Positions 1 to 8,707 of a stretch of 64,000 nucleotides of DNA are shown here, piece by piece. The stretch spans positions 372,001 to 436,000 of the forward strand of contig NZ_JAHZTD010000001.1 in assembly GCF_019599275.1 (NCBI RefSeq). The letters are read 5' to 3'. A program made the translations under genes and the position numbers. The stretch's first letter is position 1, and the number at the start of each line of letters is the position of its first letter. Source of the DNA: Hymenobacter sp. HSC-4F20. Lineage in GTDB: Bacteria; Bacteroidota; Bacteroidia; Cytophagales; Hymenobacteraceae. The notes beneath the pieces were generated by a model. That model was not told the DNA's origin. It saw only the letters and a list, made by a program, of their open reading frames with translations, and ran no database searches.

Positions 1-1596
1 CAGGTAGAGCAGACGCTGCGCGAAAGCCGGGCCAGGGAGCAGGCCGCCCGCGCCCAAGCCGAGCTGGAGCGTGCCCGGTTGGAGCGGTTGTTTATGCACG
101 CTCCGGCCGCCATCTGTATTCTCAGCGGCCCCGAGCTGGTGTACGAGCTGGTAAACCCTATTTATCAACAGTTCTTCCCCGAGCGCCAGCTGGTGGGCAA
201 ACCCCTGCGGGAGGCCCTGCCGGAGCTAGCCGACCACGCCGCCTACTACACCATGCGGGAGGTGTTCGATACGGGCGTAACCAAATGGCAGCAGGCCCTG
301 CACGTGCCCCTGGCCCGCACCGACAATGGGGGGCTGGAGGACCGCTACTTCAACTACGTGCAGCAGGCGCGCTACGATGAGCAGGGCCGCATTGATGGGG
401 TATTGGTATTTGGCTTTGAAGTGACGGAGCAAGTGCGGGCCCGCCAGAGCGTGGAGGCCAGTGCCCAGCAACTCCGCCTGCTCACCGATACCCTGCCCGT
501 GCTTATTGGCTACCTCGACCGGGAGCGGCGCTACCAGTTCACGAACGAAGCTTACCGGGCCTGGTTTAACCAAGATCCGGCGGCGCTGCTGGGCCGGCCG
601 GTGCGTGAGGTGGTAGGCGAAAAAGCCTATGCCGCCACCAGTGGGTACATGGACCGGGCGCTGGCTGGCGAGCGGCTGGATTTTGAGGCCCAGATGCCCG
701 ACCGGGAAGGCTTCACGAAGTACATCCGCACCAGCTACGTGCCTGACGTGCGCGATGGAGAAGTGGTTGGCTTCTATACGTTGGTTAATGACATTACGGA
801 GCAGGTAGAAGCCCGCCAGCAAGTACAACTTCTCAACGAGGAGCTGGCCGGTATCAACGCGGAGCTGGTAGCTGCCAACGCCGAGCTCCACAACATGAAT
901 ACCCAGCTCACGCGCACCAACGTCGATCTGGATACGTTCGTGTACACGGCCTCGCACGACCTGAAAGCGCCCATTATCAACATCGAAGGTATTCTGCAAG
1001 CCTTGCAGGAGCATCTTCCGCCCGAGGTACAGCAGGATGAGTTGGTAGGCCAGCTGCTGGGGTTGCTCCACGACACCGTGGCGCGCTTCCAGGTCACCAT
1101 CTCCCATCTGACCGACCTTTCCAAGCTGCAACTGGCCCACGCGGCGCCCGCCGAGCCGGTGCTGCTGGCGCTGGTAATAGAAGATGTGCGCCTGGATCTG
1201 GCCTCCGACCTCCACGCCGCTGCTGCCCAGCTTATCGTGGAGGTAGCCCCCGATTTACAGGTTTCCTTTGCTCCCCAAAACCTGCGCAGCATTGTGTACA
1301 ACCTGCTCAGTAATGCCGTGAAGTACCGCAGCCCCGACCGCGCTTCCGTGGTGCAGGTATCGGCGGAGCAGACTCTGCAAGGCGTTGTGCTTACTGTGCA
1401 AGACAATGGCTTGGGCTTGAGTGAGATGCACCAACGCCAGATATTCGGCTTATTTCAGCGCCTGCACACCCACGTGGAAGGAACCGGGGTGGGCCTCTAC
1501 CTAGTAAAGCGCCTGGTGGAAAACGCGGGCGGCACTATCTCGGTGCATAGCGAGGTAGGCGTGGGCTCCGCCTTCCGGGTTTCTTTTCCGGCGTAA
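1..1596 (+). CDS. PAS domain sensor histidine kinase (5' end outside window)
   Basis: Cytoplasmic two-component sensor kinase whose reading frame is open from base 1, so the gene starts upstream. The visible 531 residues begin with a charged coiled stretch, then two PAS domains (roughly residues 30-145 and 150-280), a coiled linker, a HisKA dimerisation domain with the phospho-acceptor motif SHDLKAP (His at about residue 319) and a HATPase domain with N box (NLLSNAVKY) and G boxes (DNGLGL, GTGVGLYLV). No transmembrane segment or receiver domain is visible in this part. No cognate regulator lies downstream: the next gene is convergent. The signal is unknown. The family call is secure; the true N-terminus cannot be seen. 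Confidence 0.93.
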   Translation, partial: QVEQTLRESRAREQAARAQAELERARLERLFMHAPAAICILSGPELVYELVNPIYQQFFPERQLVGKPLREALPELADHAAYYTMREVFDTGVTKWQQALHVPLARTDNGGLEDRYFNYVQQARYDEQGRIDGVLVFGFEVTEQVRARQSVEASAQQLRLLTDTLPVLIGYLDRERRYQFTNEAYRAWFNQDPAALLGRPVREVVGEKAYAATSGYMDRALAGERLDFEAQMPDREGFTKYIRTSYVPDVRDGEVVGFYTLVNDITEQVEARQQVQLLNEELAGINAELVAANAELHNMNTQLTRTNVDLDTFVYTASHDLKAPIINIEGILQALQEHLPPEVQQDELVGQLLGLLHDTVARFQVTISHLTDLSKLQLAHAAPAEPVLLALVIEDVRLDLASDLHAAAAQLIVEVAPDLQVSFAPQNLRSIVYNLLSNAVKYRSPDRASVVQVSAEQTLQGVVLTVQDNGLGLSEMHQRQIFGLFQRLHTHVEGTGVGLYLVKRLVENAGGTISVHSEVGVGSAFRVSFPA

Positions 1597-1670
1597 TCCA
1601 GGTCGTGTCCCTGCCTTGTTTTGAGAGGCAGTTCTACCTCATTCCAGCGTACAGATGGCCTTACTACAGG

Positions 1671-2573
1671 CTAGCCGAACACTTCATACGCCACCCGAAA
1701 CGTGTTGCAGTGGGCATCTACAATGTCGCGGAGCTGCTCGGAGTAGCCGCCGCCCATGCTCACGGCCACGGGCACTTGGTGTTGCTGGCAGAGGCGCAAA
1801 ACGTACTCGTCGCGGCGGCGGCAACCGGCCTGGGTGAGGGCCAGCTTGCCCAGCTTGTCGGTGGCCAATACATCAACGCCGGCCTGAAAGAAGATGAAGT
1901 CGGGCCGGACTTGGGTTAGCAGACGGGGTAGGGTTTCCCGTAGAATCCGGAGGTAGGTAGCATCGTCGGTGCCCAGGTCCAGGGCCACGTCCAGGTCCGA
2001 TTGCTCTTTGCGCAGGGGGTAGTTGGCGCCGGCGTGCATGCTGAAGGTGAACACGCGCGGCTCGTGCTGGAAAATGCTGGCCGTGCCGTCGCCCTGGTGC
2101 ACATCCAGGTCTACTACCAGCACCTGCCGCGCCAACTGGTGGTGCAGCAGATGGGCGGCGGCAATGGCAATGTCGTTGAGCACGCAGAAGCCTTCGCCCC
2201 GGTCGCGGAACGCGTGGTGGGTGCCCCCGGCCAGGCTCATCCCAATGCCGTGCTCCAGCGCCTTGCGCGCCGACTGCACCGTGCCGGCCGAGCTGCTCAG
2301 GGAGCGGCGCACCAGCTCCGGGCTCTGGGGCAGCCCCAGCCGCCGCACTTCGGCGGGCGTCAGCTGCAGGTCCCGGACGCGGCGCCAGTAATCTTCGGAA
2401 TGCACTCGTAAAATGTCCTCTTCGGCGCACAATCCGGGGTCGTAAAAATCCTCGGGCGGCGCAATGCCCTGCCACAGCAGCTGCTCCCGGATCAGGGCGT
2501 ATTTGGCAATGGGAAAGCGGTGGCCGGCAGGAAGTTGGATGCTATAACGGTCGGAGGTGGCGAGGCAGGGCAT
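1671..2573 (-). CDS. Histone deacetylase family protein (AcuC/HDAC-like amidohydrolase)
   Basis: Zinc-dependent deacetylase of the arginase/HDAC superfamily, 300 residues. The twin histidines of GGTHHAF (His119-His120) and the zinc-binding DLDVHQGDG motif (Asp157, His159) are present, as is the later substrate-channel region with FFQAGVDVLATDKLGKL and a GGGYS loop. Bacterial members deacetylate acetylated proteins or small molecules such as acetylpolyamines; the substrate here is unknown. The ATG at 2573 is chosen because it starts MPCLATSDRY just before the conserved N-terminus; the frame stays open further upstream but that part is low-complexity and unlike the family. It converges on the histidine kinase gene. 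Confidence 0.9.
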   Translation of the reverse strand: MPCLATSDRYSIQLPAGHRFPIAKYALIREQLLWQGIAPPEDFYDPGLCAEEDILRVHSEDYWRRVRDLQLTPAEVRRLGLPQSPELVRRSLSSSAGTVQSARKALEHGIGMSLAGGTHHAFRDRGEGFCVLNDIAIAAAHLLHHQLARQVLVVDLDVHQGDGTASIFQHEPRVFTFSMHAGANYPLRKEQSDLDVALDLGTDDATYLRILRETLPRLLTQVRPDFIFFQAGVDVLATDKLGKLALTQAGCRRRDEYVLRLCQQHQVPVAVSMGGGYSEQLRDIVDAHCNTFRVAYEVFG

Positions 2574-2754
2574 GCTGAAATGGAGGTGGCAACGTGCCTT
2601 TCTGTACGGCTGGGGGGGAGAAAAGCTGTGCCGGGCGTAACGGCCGCCACCAGCACGGCAGTAGCGCCGCCACCCGGAGCGCCGCCGGCCTTCGGTTCGC
2701 GTCTCAGCCTTGGCAGAACTATTCCGGCTTTTCCCCACGGTAAGCAGCTGCCGG

Positions 2755-2828
2755 TCATTCCGAGCGGCGCGAGGAATCTGGGTTGGCCCCTTACAGGTAA
2801 TCCAGATTTCTCGTGCCGCTCGGAATGA
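2755..2828. repeat. REP-like inverted repeat
   Basis: Two 27-nt arms (2755-2781 and 2802-2828) match as reverse complements with two mismatches; each outer end reads TCATTCCGAGCGGC. The spacer is 20 nt. The element lies in the 573-base gap between the divergent HDAC and Kelch genes (2574-3146); nothing else recognisable is present in that gap. It resembles intergenic palindromic (REP/REPIN) elements of Bacteroidota, an inference from structure. Confidence 0.75.
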
Positions 2829-3146
2829 CAAAAGAAATAGCTTCAGCAACAACCAAGACCTTAACAAAAGGTCGATGGCGCCACGTGTCGCCTCCTTACA
2901 GTCGTCGTTCATGGCCAGCACAAACGCGAAGTTTTTCAACTTTTTTCGGCCTTGAATTAACTTTTTTCAATGGGTAAACTGCCGATGAATTGGGGCAGAC
3001 TGTCGGGGTTATCGGCGGGTTGGTAGAGGCTCGGGTGGGGTAGGCGCGGGTGTGAAATAGGTTTGCAGGGCCAACAGGGCCGTTTTCGGTTGCAACCTGT
3101 GGGCAAGCGGCGGGGCTCTTCCCCGCAAACCTCAACCAACTTTCCT

Positions 3147-4145
3147 ATGAAATCTTCCCGCGTGCTGCTGTGGCTGCTGCTACTGCTAACCTGGAACCTG
3201 ACCTCCTGCTCCGACGACGACTCGGATCCCGAAACTGAAGTGCTCGGCACCTGGACCAGCCGCTCCCAGTTCGAAGGGCTGGCCCGCAACGCGGCCGTGA
3301 GCTTCACCATCAACGGCAAAGCCTACGTGGGCCTGGGCACCGATGGCATCGATAAGTTTCAGGACTTCTGGGAGTACACGCCCGCTACCAACACCTGGCG
3401 CCAGATTGCCGACTTCCCGGGGGTAGGGCGCTACCAGGCCGTGGCCTTCGCGGCCGGCGGCAAGGGCTACGTCGGGACGGGCTACGACGGCACCAACCGG
3501 CTCAAGGACTTTTGGGAATACGACCCCGGCACCAATCAGTGGACCCAAAAAGCCGACTTCGGGGGCTCGGCCCGCTACGGGGCCGTGGCCCTGAGCCTGC
3601 TGGATAAAGGCTACGTGGGCACGGGCTACGACGGCAACTTCAAAAAGGATTTCTGGCAGTACGACCCTGCTACCGACCAGTGGACCCAGAAGCCCAGCTT
3701 CGGCGGCAACAAGCGGGTAGGCGCCGTGGCCTTTGCCCTGCACGAAACCGGCTACATCCTCACCGGCTCCGACAACGACCTGACCCTGACCGATATGTGG
3801 GCCTACAACCCCGCTACCGAGCAGTGGACCGCCAAGCGTGCCCTCATCAATGACACCGACGCGGACTACGACTACAGCAGCCTGCCCCGCGTGAGCGGCG
3901 TGAGCTTCGTGGTGAACAACCTGGCCTACGTGGCCCTGGGTACCAACGCGGGCTACCGCACCGACTGCTGGGAGTACGACCCCGACGGCGACACCTGGAC
4001 GGTGAAGACGGCCTTCAGCGGCTCCGCCCGCATTCAGGCCGTGGGCTTTGGCCTCGGCGACAAAGCCTACATCGGGCTGGGCACTACCGGCACCACCCGC
4101 CTCGACGATTTCTGGGAGCTTGACCCCACGGCCAGCAATGAGTAG
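3147..4145 (+). CDS. Kelch-repeat lipoprotein
   Basis: Predicted surface or periplasmic lipoprotein of 332 residues. A signal peptide with leucine-rich core ends in the lipobox LTSC, followed by an acidic run (SDDDSD). The rest is about six Kelch-type repeats of roughly 48 residues, each with a GY/AYVGxG strand and a DFWEYDP..xW segment, predicting a beta-propeller. Such domains mediate protein or carbohydrate binding. ATG 3147 is chosen over the upstream in-frame start because it begins the signal peptide. Its stop overlaps the start of the DUF4270 gene by 8 bases (ATGAGTAG), so the pair is almost certainly translationally coupled. Confidence 0.9.
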   Translation: MKSSRVLLWLLLLLTWNLTSCSDDDSDPETEVLGTWTSRSQFEGLARNAAVSFTINGKAYVGLGTDGIDKFQDFWEYTPATNTWRQIADFPGVGRYQAVAFAAGGKGYVGTGYDGTNRLKDFWEYDPGTNQWTQKADFGGSARYGAVALSLLDKGYVGTGYDGNFKKDFWQYDPATDQWTQKPSFGGNKRVGAVAFALHETGYILTGSDNDLTLTDMWAYNPATEQWTAKRALINDTDADYDYSSLPRVSGVSFVVNNLAYVALGTNAGYRTDCWEYDPDGDTWTVKTAFSGSARIQAVGFGLGDKAYIGLGTTGTTRLDDFWELDPTASNE

Positions 4146-5469
4146 TGCCCGCATGGTGCGGCAGTGGCTCGGGCAAGCCGGGCTGCTGCTGGGCATGCTG
4201 CTCGGGGTAGGAAGCCTGAGCAGCTGCGAACTGGCCGAGGATACTGTAGGCACCGATTTGCCGGTACTAACCAGCTCCGGCACGATTTACGTGGACACCC
4301 TCACCGTGCGTACCTCCACCGTTCTGGTCGATTCGGTGCCGACTTCCACCAGCAGCTACCTCATGGTGGGGCAGTACACCGATGCGCGCCTGGGCACCAT
4401 CACGGCCCGCAGCTACCTGCGCCTGGGCCTGAGTGGGGCCTTCACGCCCGAAGCCAACGCCCAGTTCGATTCCCTGACCCTGGTGCTGCCCACCGATACC
4501 TACCGCTACGGCGATACTACCCAGGTGCAGCACCTGCAGGTGCACCGCCTGCGGGAGGCGCTGCGGCCTGCCACCACGTACTACGCCTTCAGCTCCCGTG
4601 CTTACGATGCCGCCCCGCTGGGTAGCCGCGCGTTCCGGGCCCGGGCCAAAACGTCGTCGCTCTCTATCCGGCTCGATGATGCCCTGGGCCGGGAACTGCT
4701 GCAGGCCGCCGCCCACCGCCAGCTTTCTACCGACGATGAGCTGGATGCCCGCCTGCCTGGGCTGGCCCTGGTGCCAGGAGCCCCCGACGATGCCGCCCTG
4801 TTGCGCCTGCTCGCTACGTCCAGCGGTATGGTGGCCCAGCTCTACTACCACTACCCCAGCACCTCCGACGAAGGCCAGCGGTATGACTTCACGGCTACGG
4901 CCGGCAACCGGCACTTCTACCAAGTGCAGGCCGACCGCCGCAGCTCCCTGCTCAGTTCTCTTACCGCTACTCGCCAGGCCGTGCCCAGCGCCCGCACGGC
5001 CGCCGAAGCCTACGTGGAAGGAGCCCTGGGTTTGCAAACGAAGGTGGAAGTTCCCTACCTGCTTAACCTCAACGAGCTTGGCGGCGTCTGGGTGGTGAAT
5101 TCGGCCACTTTGACGCTGGAAACGGTTACGGGCACTGAAAACCGCTACTTGCCCCCGCCCGCGGTTCTCACTGCCCAGCTCACCAACCGCGGCAACCAGT
5201 CGGGCGCCTTCCTGACCACGGCTGATGCTACGGCTGCCCTAACCGCCAGCTACACCCGTACCATCTCGTCGCGCACTAACCTGGAACAGGGCAGCTACAC
5301 CTTCGCCCTACAGCCTTATTATGAGGCTGTGCTCAAACGCCAAACCCCGAACGATGGCCTGCTGCTGGCCCCCACCTCCCTCGACACCCCCGAGCGGGTA
5401 GTGCTGGGCGGCCAGGGCCACGCCACCAACCCGCTAAAGCTCGGCATCTACCTGACCAAAATGCAGTAG
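4138..5469 (+). CDS. DUF4270 family lipoprotein
   Basis: 443-residue exported lipoprotein. The signal peptide ends in LSSC and is followed by ELAEDTVGTDL, the typical beginning of DUF4270 proteins of Bacteroidota. The body is beta-rich with a YVDTLTV strand, a yRyGDTTQ motif and a C-terminal GGQGHATNPLKLGIYLTKMQ-like ending. The function of the family is unknown; members are often found beside Kelch or galactose-oxidase-like genes, as here. The start at 4138 overlaps the Kelch stop codon; an internal ATG at 4153 is an alternative. The call rests on motif recognition. Confidence 0.85.
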   Translation: MSSARMVRQWLGQAGLLLGMLLGVGSLSSCELAEDTVGTDLPVLTSSGTIYVDTLTVRTSTVLVDSVPTSTSSYLMVGQYTDARLGTITARSYLRLGLSGAFTPEANAQFDSLTLVLPTDTYRYGDTTQVQHLQVHRLREALRPATTYYAFSSRAYDAAPLGSRAFRARAKTSSLSIRLDDALGRELLQAAAHRQLSTDDELDARLPGLALVPGAPDDAALLRLLATSSGMVAQLYYHYPSTSDEGQRYDFTATAGNRHFYQVQADRRSSLLSSLTATRQAVPSARTAAEAYVEGALGLQTKVEVPYLLNLNELGGVWVVNSATLTLETVTGTENRYLPPPAVLTAQLTNRGNQSGAFLTTADATAALTASYTRTISSRTNLEQGSYTFALQPYYEAVLKRQTPNDGLLLAPTSLDTPERVVLGGQGHATNPLKLGIYLTKMQ

Positions 5470-5524
5470 CCCCGGCTAGGGGAGTTCCTGGCGCCAGCCA
5501 CCGCCCGATAAGGAGGGTAGTGTT

Positions 5525-5653
5525 GCTTCGGCCTAACGTCGCAGGCGTCCGACCGGTCACTGCCCGCGCCACTAGAACGATATCTGCGTGGACCCTACGT
5601 AGCAACATCAGCACGTGGCAACCCGTCGGACGCCTGCGGCGTTGGGCCGAAGC
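5525..5653. repeat. Inverted repeat element 1 (29-bp arms)
   Basis: Arms 5525-5553 and 5625-5653 are reverse complements with two mismatches out of 29; the outer ends read GCTTCGG and CCGAAGC. The 71-nt spacer has no coding potential I can support. It sits directly beside a second element (5659-5771), and together they fill the gap between the DUF4270 and DUF434 genes. Confidence 0.8.
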
Positions 5654-5658
5654 GCTAA

Positions 5659-5771
5659 AAAGCCCGTCATCCGGCGCTTGCCAAAGACCAGTTCACGCTA
5701 TACTAAACCGTTGTTACGACGGGCGTTCAAACGTGAGAAGGTCCCTTGGCAAGCGCCGGATGACGGGCTTT
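5659..5771. repeat. Inverted repeat element 2 (perfect 26-bp arms)
   Basis: Arms 5659-5684 and 5746-5771 are perfect reverse complements (AAAGCCCGTCATCC outermost). The internal segment 5709-5747 resembles the segment at 8631-8670 next to the LytS gene (about 29 of 36 positions), including the shared core GTGAGAAGGTCC, which marks a dispersed repeat family. It could also terminate the convergent genes on either side. Confidence 0.8.
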
Positions 5772-5817
5772 ATTGGGTTAAAAGTCGAATAAATAAGCTA
5801 CTCCTGCCCAGGCCTTG

Positions 5818-6561
5818 CTACCTAGCTTCTGCTTCTCTACGGCCCCCGTCTAAATCAAGCAGCCAGTGCGGCGGCTCAGCCTTCAGTGCCAAGGCAGCCA
5901 GGTTAAGCCAGCTCCCGGCGCGGTCGAGCACGGCCGAGTCGGAGGTCACGACAATGTCCGTGGTTTCAGCCAGCACGCGGTCGGGGTTCAATACCACCTC
6001 CGCGGTCCAGGGTAGGCCGAGCGCGGGCCCTAGCTCGCGCAGGCGCGCCGCGAGTCGGCCGCTGTTGGAAACGGGCTGGTCGAGCAGCCACCGCACGGGG
6101 CCGGGCGTGAGCGGGAGTAGCGCGGCGGCAGCCAACTGGATGGCCCGGTCGGTTTCCTGCACCGCCCGGTAGGTGCCATGAACGCTCGACAAGTCGCGCA
6201 GGGCCCCGTCGCGGCCCCGCAGCACTACGCCTCCGCTCAGGGCAGTTTCAAGCGTAATGAGCAGGTTAAAACCGTCGATGGACACGGGCCTGCCGCCGAG
6301 GTTGGCGGCCGGGAGCTGGGTAGCCCGGCGCCATTGATACTGCTCGTCGGTGCAGGCGGCCCGGCCCACGGCCCAGCGCTGGCGCTCGGTCAGGGCGTAC
6401 CGGTCGCCCACTAGCTTGAGGGTAGCGCCCGGCGGGTACCCGCGCGTCAGAAGCCAGGACAGCTCCCCGACGGCCTTACTCAGCACCGGAATCCACTCAG
6501 GGGCAAATAGTCGGGTATCAGCGGGGTGAGGGCCCCGGTGGCGCGTGTCGGCAGGTCGCAT
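5818..6561 (-). CDS. DUF434 domain-containing protein
   Basis: 247-residue soluble protein without signal peptide or membrane segment. It shows the DUF434 pattern: an N-terminal DTRLFAPEW...AVGELSWLLTRGY region, a KLVGDRYALTERQR motif, the IDGFNLLITLE strand, LRGRDGALRDLSSVHG, and the C-terminal LLDQPVSNSGRLAARLRE and VLNPDRVLAETTDIVVTSDSAVLDR blocks. The Asp-rich loops hint at a metal-dependent nuclease-like (PIN/NYN-like) fold, which is my inference; no function is established. ATG 6561 (MRPADTRHRG) is preferred to upstream non-ATG starts. Confidence 0.8.
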   Translation of the reverse strand: MRPADTRHRGPHPADTRLFAPEWIPVLSKAVGELSWLLTRGYPPGATLKLVGDRYALTERQRWAVGRAACTDEQYQWRRATQLPAANLGGRPVSIDGFNLLITLETALSGGVVLRGRDGALRDLSSVHGTYRAVQETDRAIQLAAAALLPLTPGPVRWLLDQPVSNSGRLAARLRELGPALGLPWTAEVVLNPDRVLAETTDIVVTSDSAVLDRAGSWLNLAALALKAEPPHWLLDLDGGRREAEAR

Positions 6562-6592
6562 AGGTGGCTTGGTGGAGAATGGACAGCAAAGA

Positions 6593-6629
6593 AAGAACGT
6601 CATGTCGACCAACTCGACATGACGTTCTT
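6593..6629. repeat. Perfect 16-bp inverted repeat
   Basis: AAGAACGTCATGTCGA (6593-6608) and its exact reverse complement (6614-6629) are separated by CCAAC. It lies just upstream of the minus-strand DUF434 gene and downstream of the LytT gene, so it may be the LytT terminator or a REP-like palindrome. Confidence 0.7.
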
Positions 6630-6759
6630 ATTCTATTGGTCAGGTAATGCTACCCATCTACATAGTTTGATAAAAACGGAGGGGTAGCAGAGACAAGACG
6701 CACAGTAAAGCATCCGACTTTCCGAGCAACTACTGCCCCTCAAACTTACCGATTCACTG

Positions 6760-7503
6760 TTAGTGCATGTTGCGCTCCTCAATCAGCTTGAAGAAGGCTT
6801 CCGCGTACGACTCGCCGATGGGGATGATGGCCTCGCCCATGTAAATGCGGTTTTTGCGGATGGAGTCGATGTGGGCCACGGCCACGATGTAGGAGCGGTG
6901 CACGCGCACAAAATCCTGGGGTGGCAGCCGGTCCTCGAAGGCTTTCAGGGAGTTAAGGGTGAGAATGGGCTTGGCCCCGGCGTAAATCTTGATGTAGTCC
7001 TTCAGGCCCTCCAGGTAGCGGATGTCGCGCAGGTTCAGGCGCTGGGTGTGGTAATCGGCCTTCACGAAGATGTAGTCGTCGTGCGGAGCGGGGTTGGGCG
7101 CGGCCGGAGGGGTAGGGGCCGGAGCAGCAGCCGGCTCCGGGTGATGCGGGGCAAGGCGGTCCTGGGCTTTCTGGGCCGCTTTCACGAACCGCTCGAAGGC
7201 AATGGGCTTCACCAAATAGTCTACGGCATTCAGGTTAAAGCCTTCCAGGGCGAAGCCTTCGTAGGCCGTGGTGAAAATCACGAGGGCCTGGGGCTGCATG
7301 CTGCGCACAAACTCGATGCCCGTGAGGTCGGGCATCTGAATATCCAGAAACAGCACATCCACGGGCTGCTGCTGGAGCACGGCCATGGCTTCGAGGGCGC
7401 TGCGACAGGTGCCCACCAGCTCCAGAAACGGCACGCGCTCTACGTAGCTGGTCAGCAGGCGCAGGGCCAGGGGTTCATCATCAACGAGCAGGCACCGGAG
7501 CAT
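6760..7503 (-). CDS. LytTR family response regulator
   Basis: 247-residue DNA-binding response regulator. The N-terminal receiver domain has the acidic pair VDDEP, the phospho-acceptor in FLDIQMP, the Thr of IFTTAYE and the Lys of YLVKPI. A proline/alanine-rich linker (about residues 125-145) leads to a C-terminal LytTR DNA-binding domain (DYIFVKADYHTQRL, LEGLKDYIKIY, FVRVHRSYIVA). ATG 7503 is used; the in-frame TTG two codons earlier is less likely. The start overlaps the end of the LytS-like kinase gene by 23 bases, making a coupled operon that is a clear cognate pair. Confidence 0.94.
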   Translation of the reverse strand: MLRCLLVDDEPLALRLLTSYVERVPFLELVGTCRSALEAMAVLQQQPVDVLFLDIQMPDLTGIEFVRSMQPQALVIFTTAYEGFALEGFNLNAVDYLVKPIAFERFVKAAQKAQDRLAPHHPEPAAAPAPTPPAAPNPAPHDDYIFVKADYHTQRLNLRDIRYLEGLKDYIKIYAGAKPILTLNSLKAFEDRLPPQDFVRVHRSYIVAVAHIDSIRKNRIYMGEAIIPIGESYAEAFFKLIEERNMH

Positions 7504-8536
7504 AGGCAAGAGTAAGGGTTAGTTCTACCAGAAATTCGTCGTCGGTTTCCTCTACGTGCAGCTGGTGGCGGCCGTCGGGGTAGAGCAGGTTCAGGCGCTG
7601 GCGCACGTTGGGCAGCCCGATGCCCGAGTTGGGGTCGTGGGCGCCGGTGCGGGGGAAGCGTGAGTTCTGCACCGTAAACAGCAGCTGGTTGTTGCGCACA
7701 ATCACGTCTACGGCAATGCGGGAGAAATTCCGTGCGCTGATGCCGTGCTTGAAGGCGTTTTCCACGAACGGAATCAGCAGCATGGGTTCAATCAGGTGTC
7801 CATCCAGCGGGCCGTCCACCGTAAACCGGATGTCTACTTCCTCGGGGTCGAGGCGCAGGCGCTGCAAGTCGATGTAAGTGCGCAGGTACTCCGTTTCGCG
7901 GGCCAGCGGCACCCGCGCCGCCGCCGACTCATACAGCATGTAGCGCATCAGCTGGGAAAGCTGCATGATGGCCTCCGGCGTGTCATCGGACTTGAGCTGG
8001 GCCAGGGAGTAAATGTTGTTGAGCGTGTTGAAGAGAAAGTGCGGGCTTACCTGCGACTTCAGAAAGGCCAGCTCCGCCGTGAGCTGCTTGTTTTCCAGGT
8101 CGCGGCGGGCGCTGTCGGCATCAAACCACTCACTGGTAATGCGCAGTCCGCTACTGATAATCCAGACCAGAATGCCCATAACCCACAGGCCCTGGGGCGG
8201 CCGCGAGTAGTGCATGGCGCCGGGCGGCCGGTGGTGCATAGGCTGGATAACGCCCGCCATCCGCAGCAGCATGGGCATGTACATCAGCCCCAGCAACCCC
8301 AGGGCTACCAGGAAATAGAGGGCAAACTTCTTCCGGGCAAAAAGGCGCGGAATCAGCACGTAGTAGTTCAGGTAGAAGAAACCAGCCAGCTGCAGCGGCA
8401 GCGTGAGGTGCCTCATCTGAAACGGCGGCGGGTTATCCGACAGCAGGCGCGGAATAAAGGCTACCCCCACCCAGGCGGCTACGTGCACAATCACGCGCAA
8501 CACCCGCTGGCGGGTAGTTTTGTTCTTGCTTAACAT
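7481..8536 (-). CDS. LytS-type membrane sensor histidine kinase
   Basis: 351-residue sensor kinase. The N-terminal half carries about four hydrophobic membrane segments (residues ~12-35, 45-62, 72-98, 115-135), followed by a short coiled coil and the His_kinase domain (PF06580 type) with the phospho-acceptor motif QVSPHFLFNTLNN. The ATPase part has PFVENAFKHG and GIGLPNVRQRL. It partners the LytTR regulator encoded immediately downstream with overlapping ends. Pairs of this kind often control cell-envelope or polysaccharide genes; the target here is unknown. ATG 8536 (MLSKNKTTRQ) is preferred to the longer frame. Confidence 0.93.
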   Translation of the reverse strand: MLSKNKTTRQRVLRVIVHVAAWVGVAFIPRLLSDNPPPFQMRHLTLPLQLAGFFYLNYYVLIPRLFARKKFALYFLVALGLLGLMYMPMLLRMAGVIQPMHHRPPGAMHYSRPPQGLWVMGILVWIISSGLRITSEWFDADSARRDLENKQLTAELAFLKSQVSPHFLFNTLNNIYSLAQLKSDDTPEAIMQLSQLMRYMLYESAAARVPLARETEYLRTYIDLQRLRLDPEEVDIRFTVDGPLDGHLIEPMLLIPFVENAFKHGISARNFSRIAVDVIVRNNQLLFTVQNSRFPRTGAHDPNSGIGLPNVRQRLNLLYPDGRHQLHVEETDDEFLVELTLTLAYAPVPAR

Positions 8537-8594
8537 CAAATGGGTGGGCTTAAAGTCGGTAAGAATACGAACCTCCGGGTAAACAAGGGATTCT

Positions 8595-8671
8595 GAATAA
8601 CACGGAAGGACCCTCTCACAGCGGTCCGGGTCGTGGGTACGACGCTCGTGCACAGGTGAGAAGGTCCTTCG
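8595..8671. repeat. Dispersed inverted repeat, second copy of the GTGAGAAGGTCC family
   Basis: GAAGGACCCTCTCAC near 8604-8618 pairs with GTGAGAAGGTCCTTC at 8656-8670 (one mismatch in 15). The right half resembles 5709-5747. It lies in the 171-base gap between the LTXXQ gene and the LytS gene. Confidence 0.7.
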
Positions 8672-8707
8672 TAGGCTCAGGAGGCCAAACGGCGTTTTGC
8701 CGCGGGC

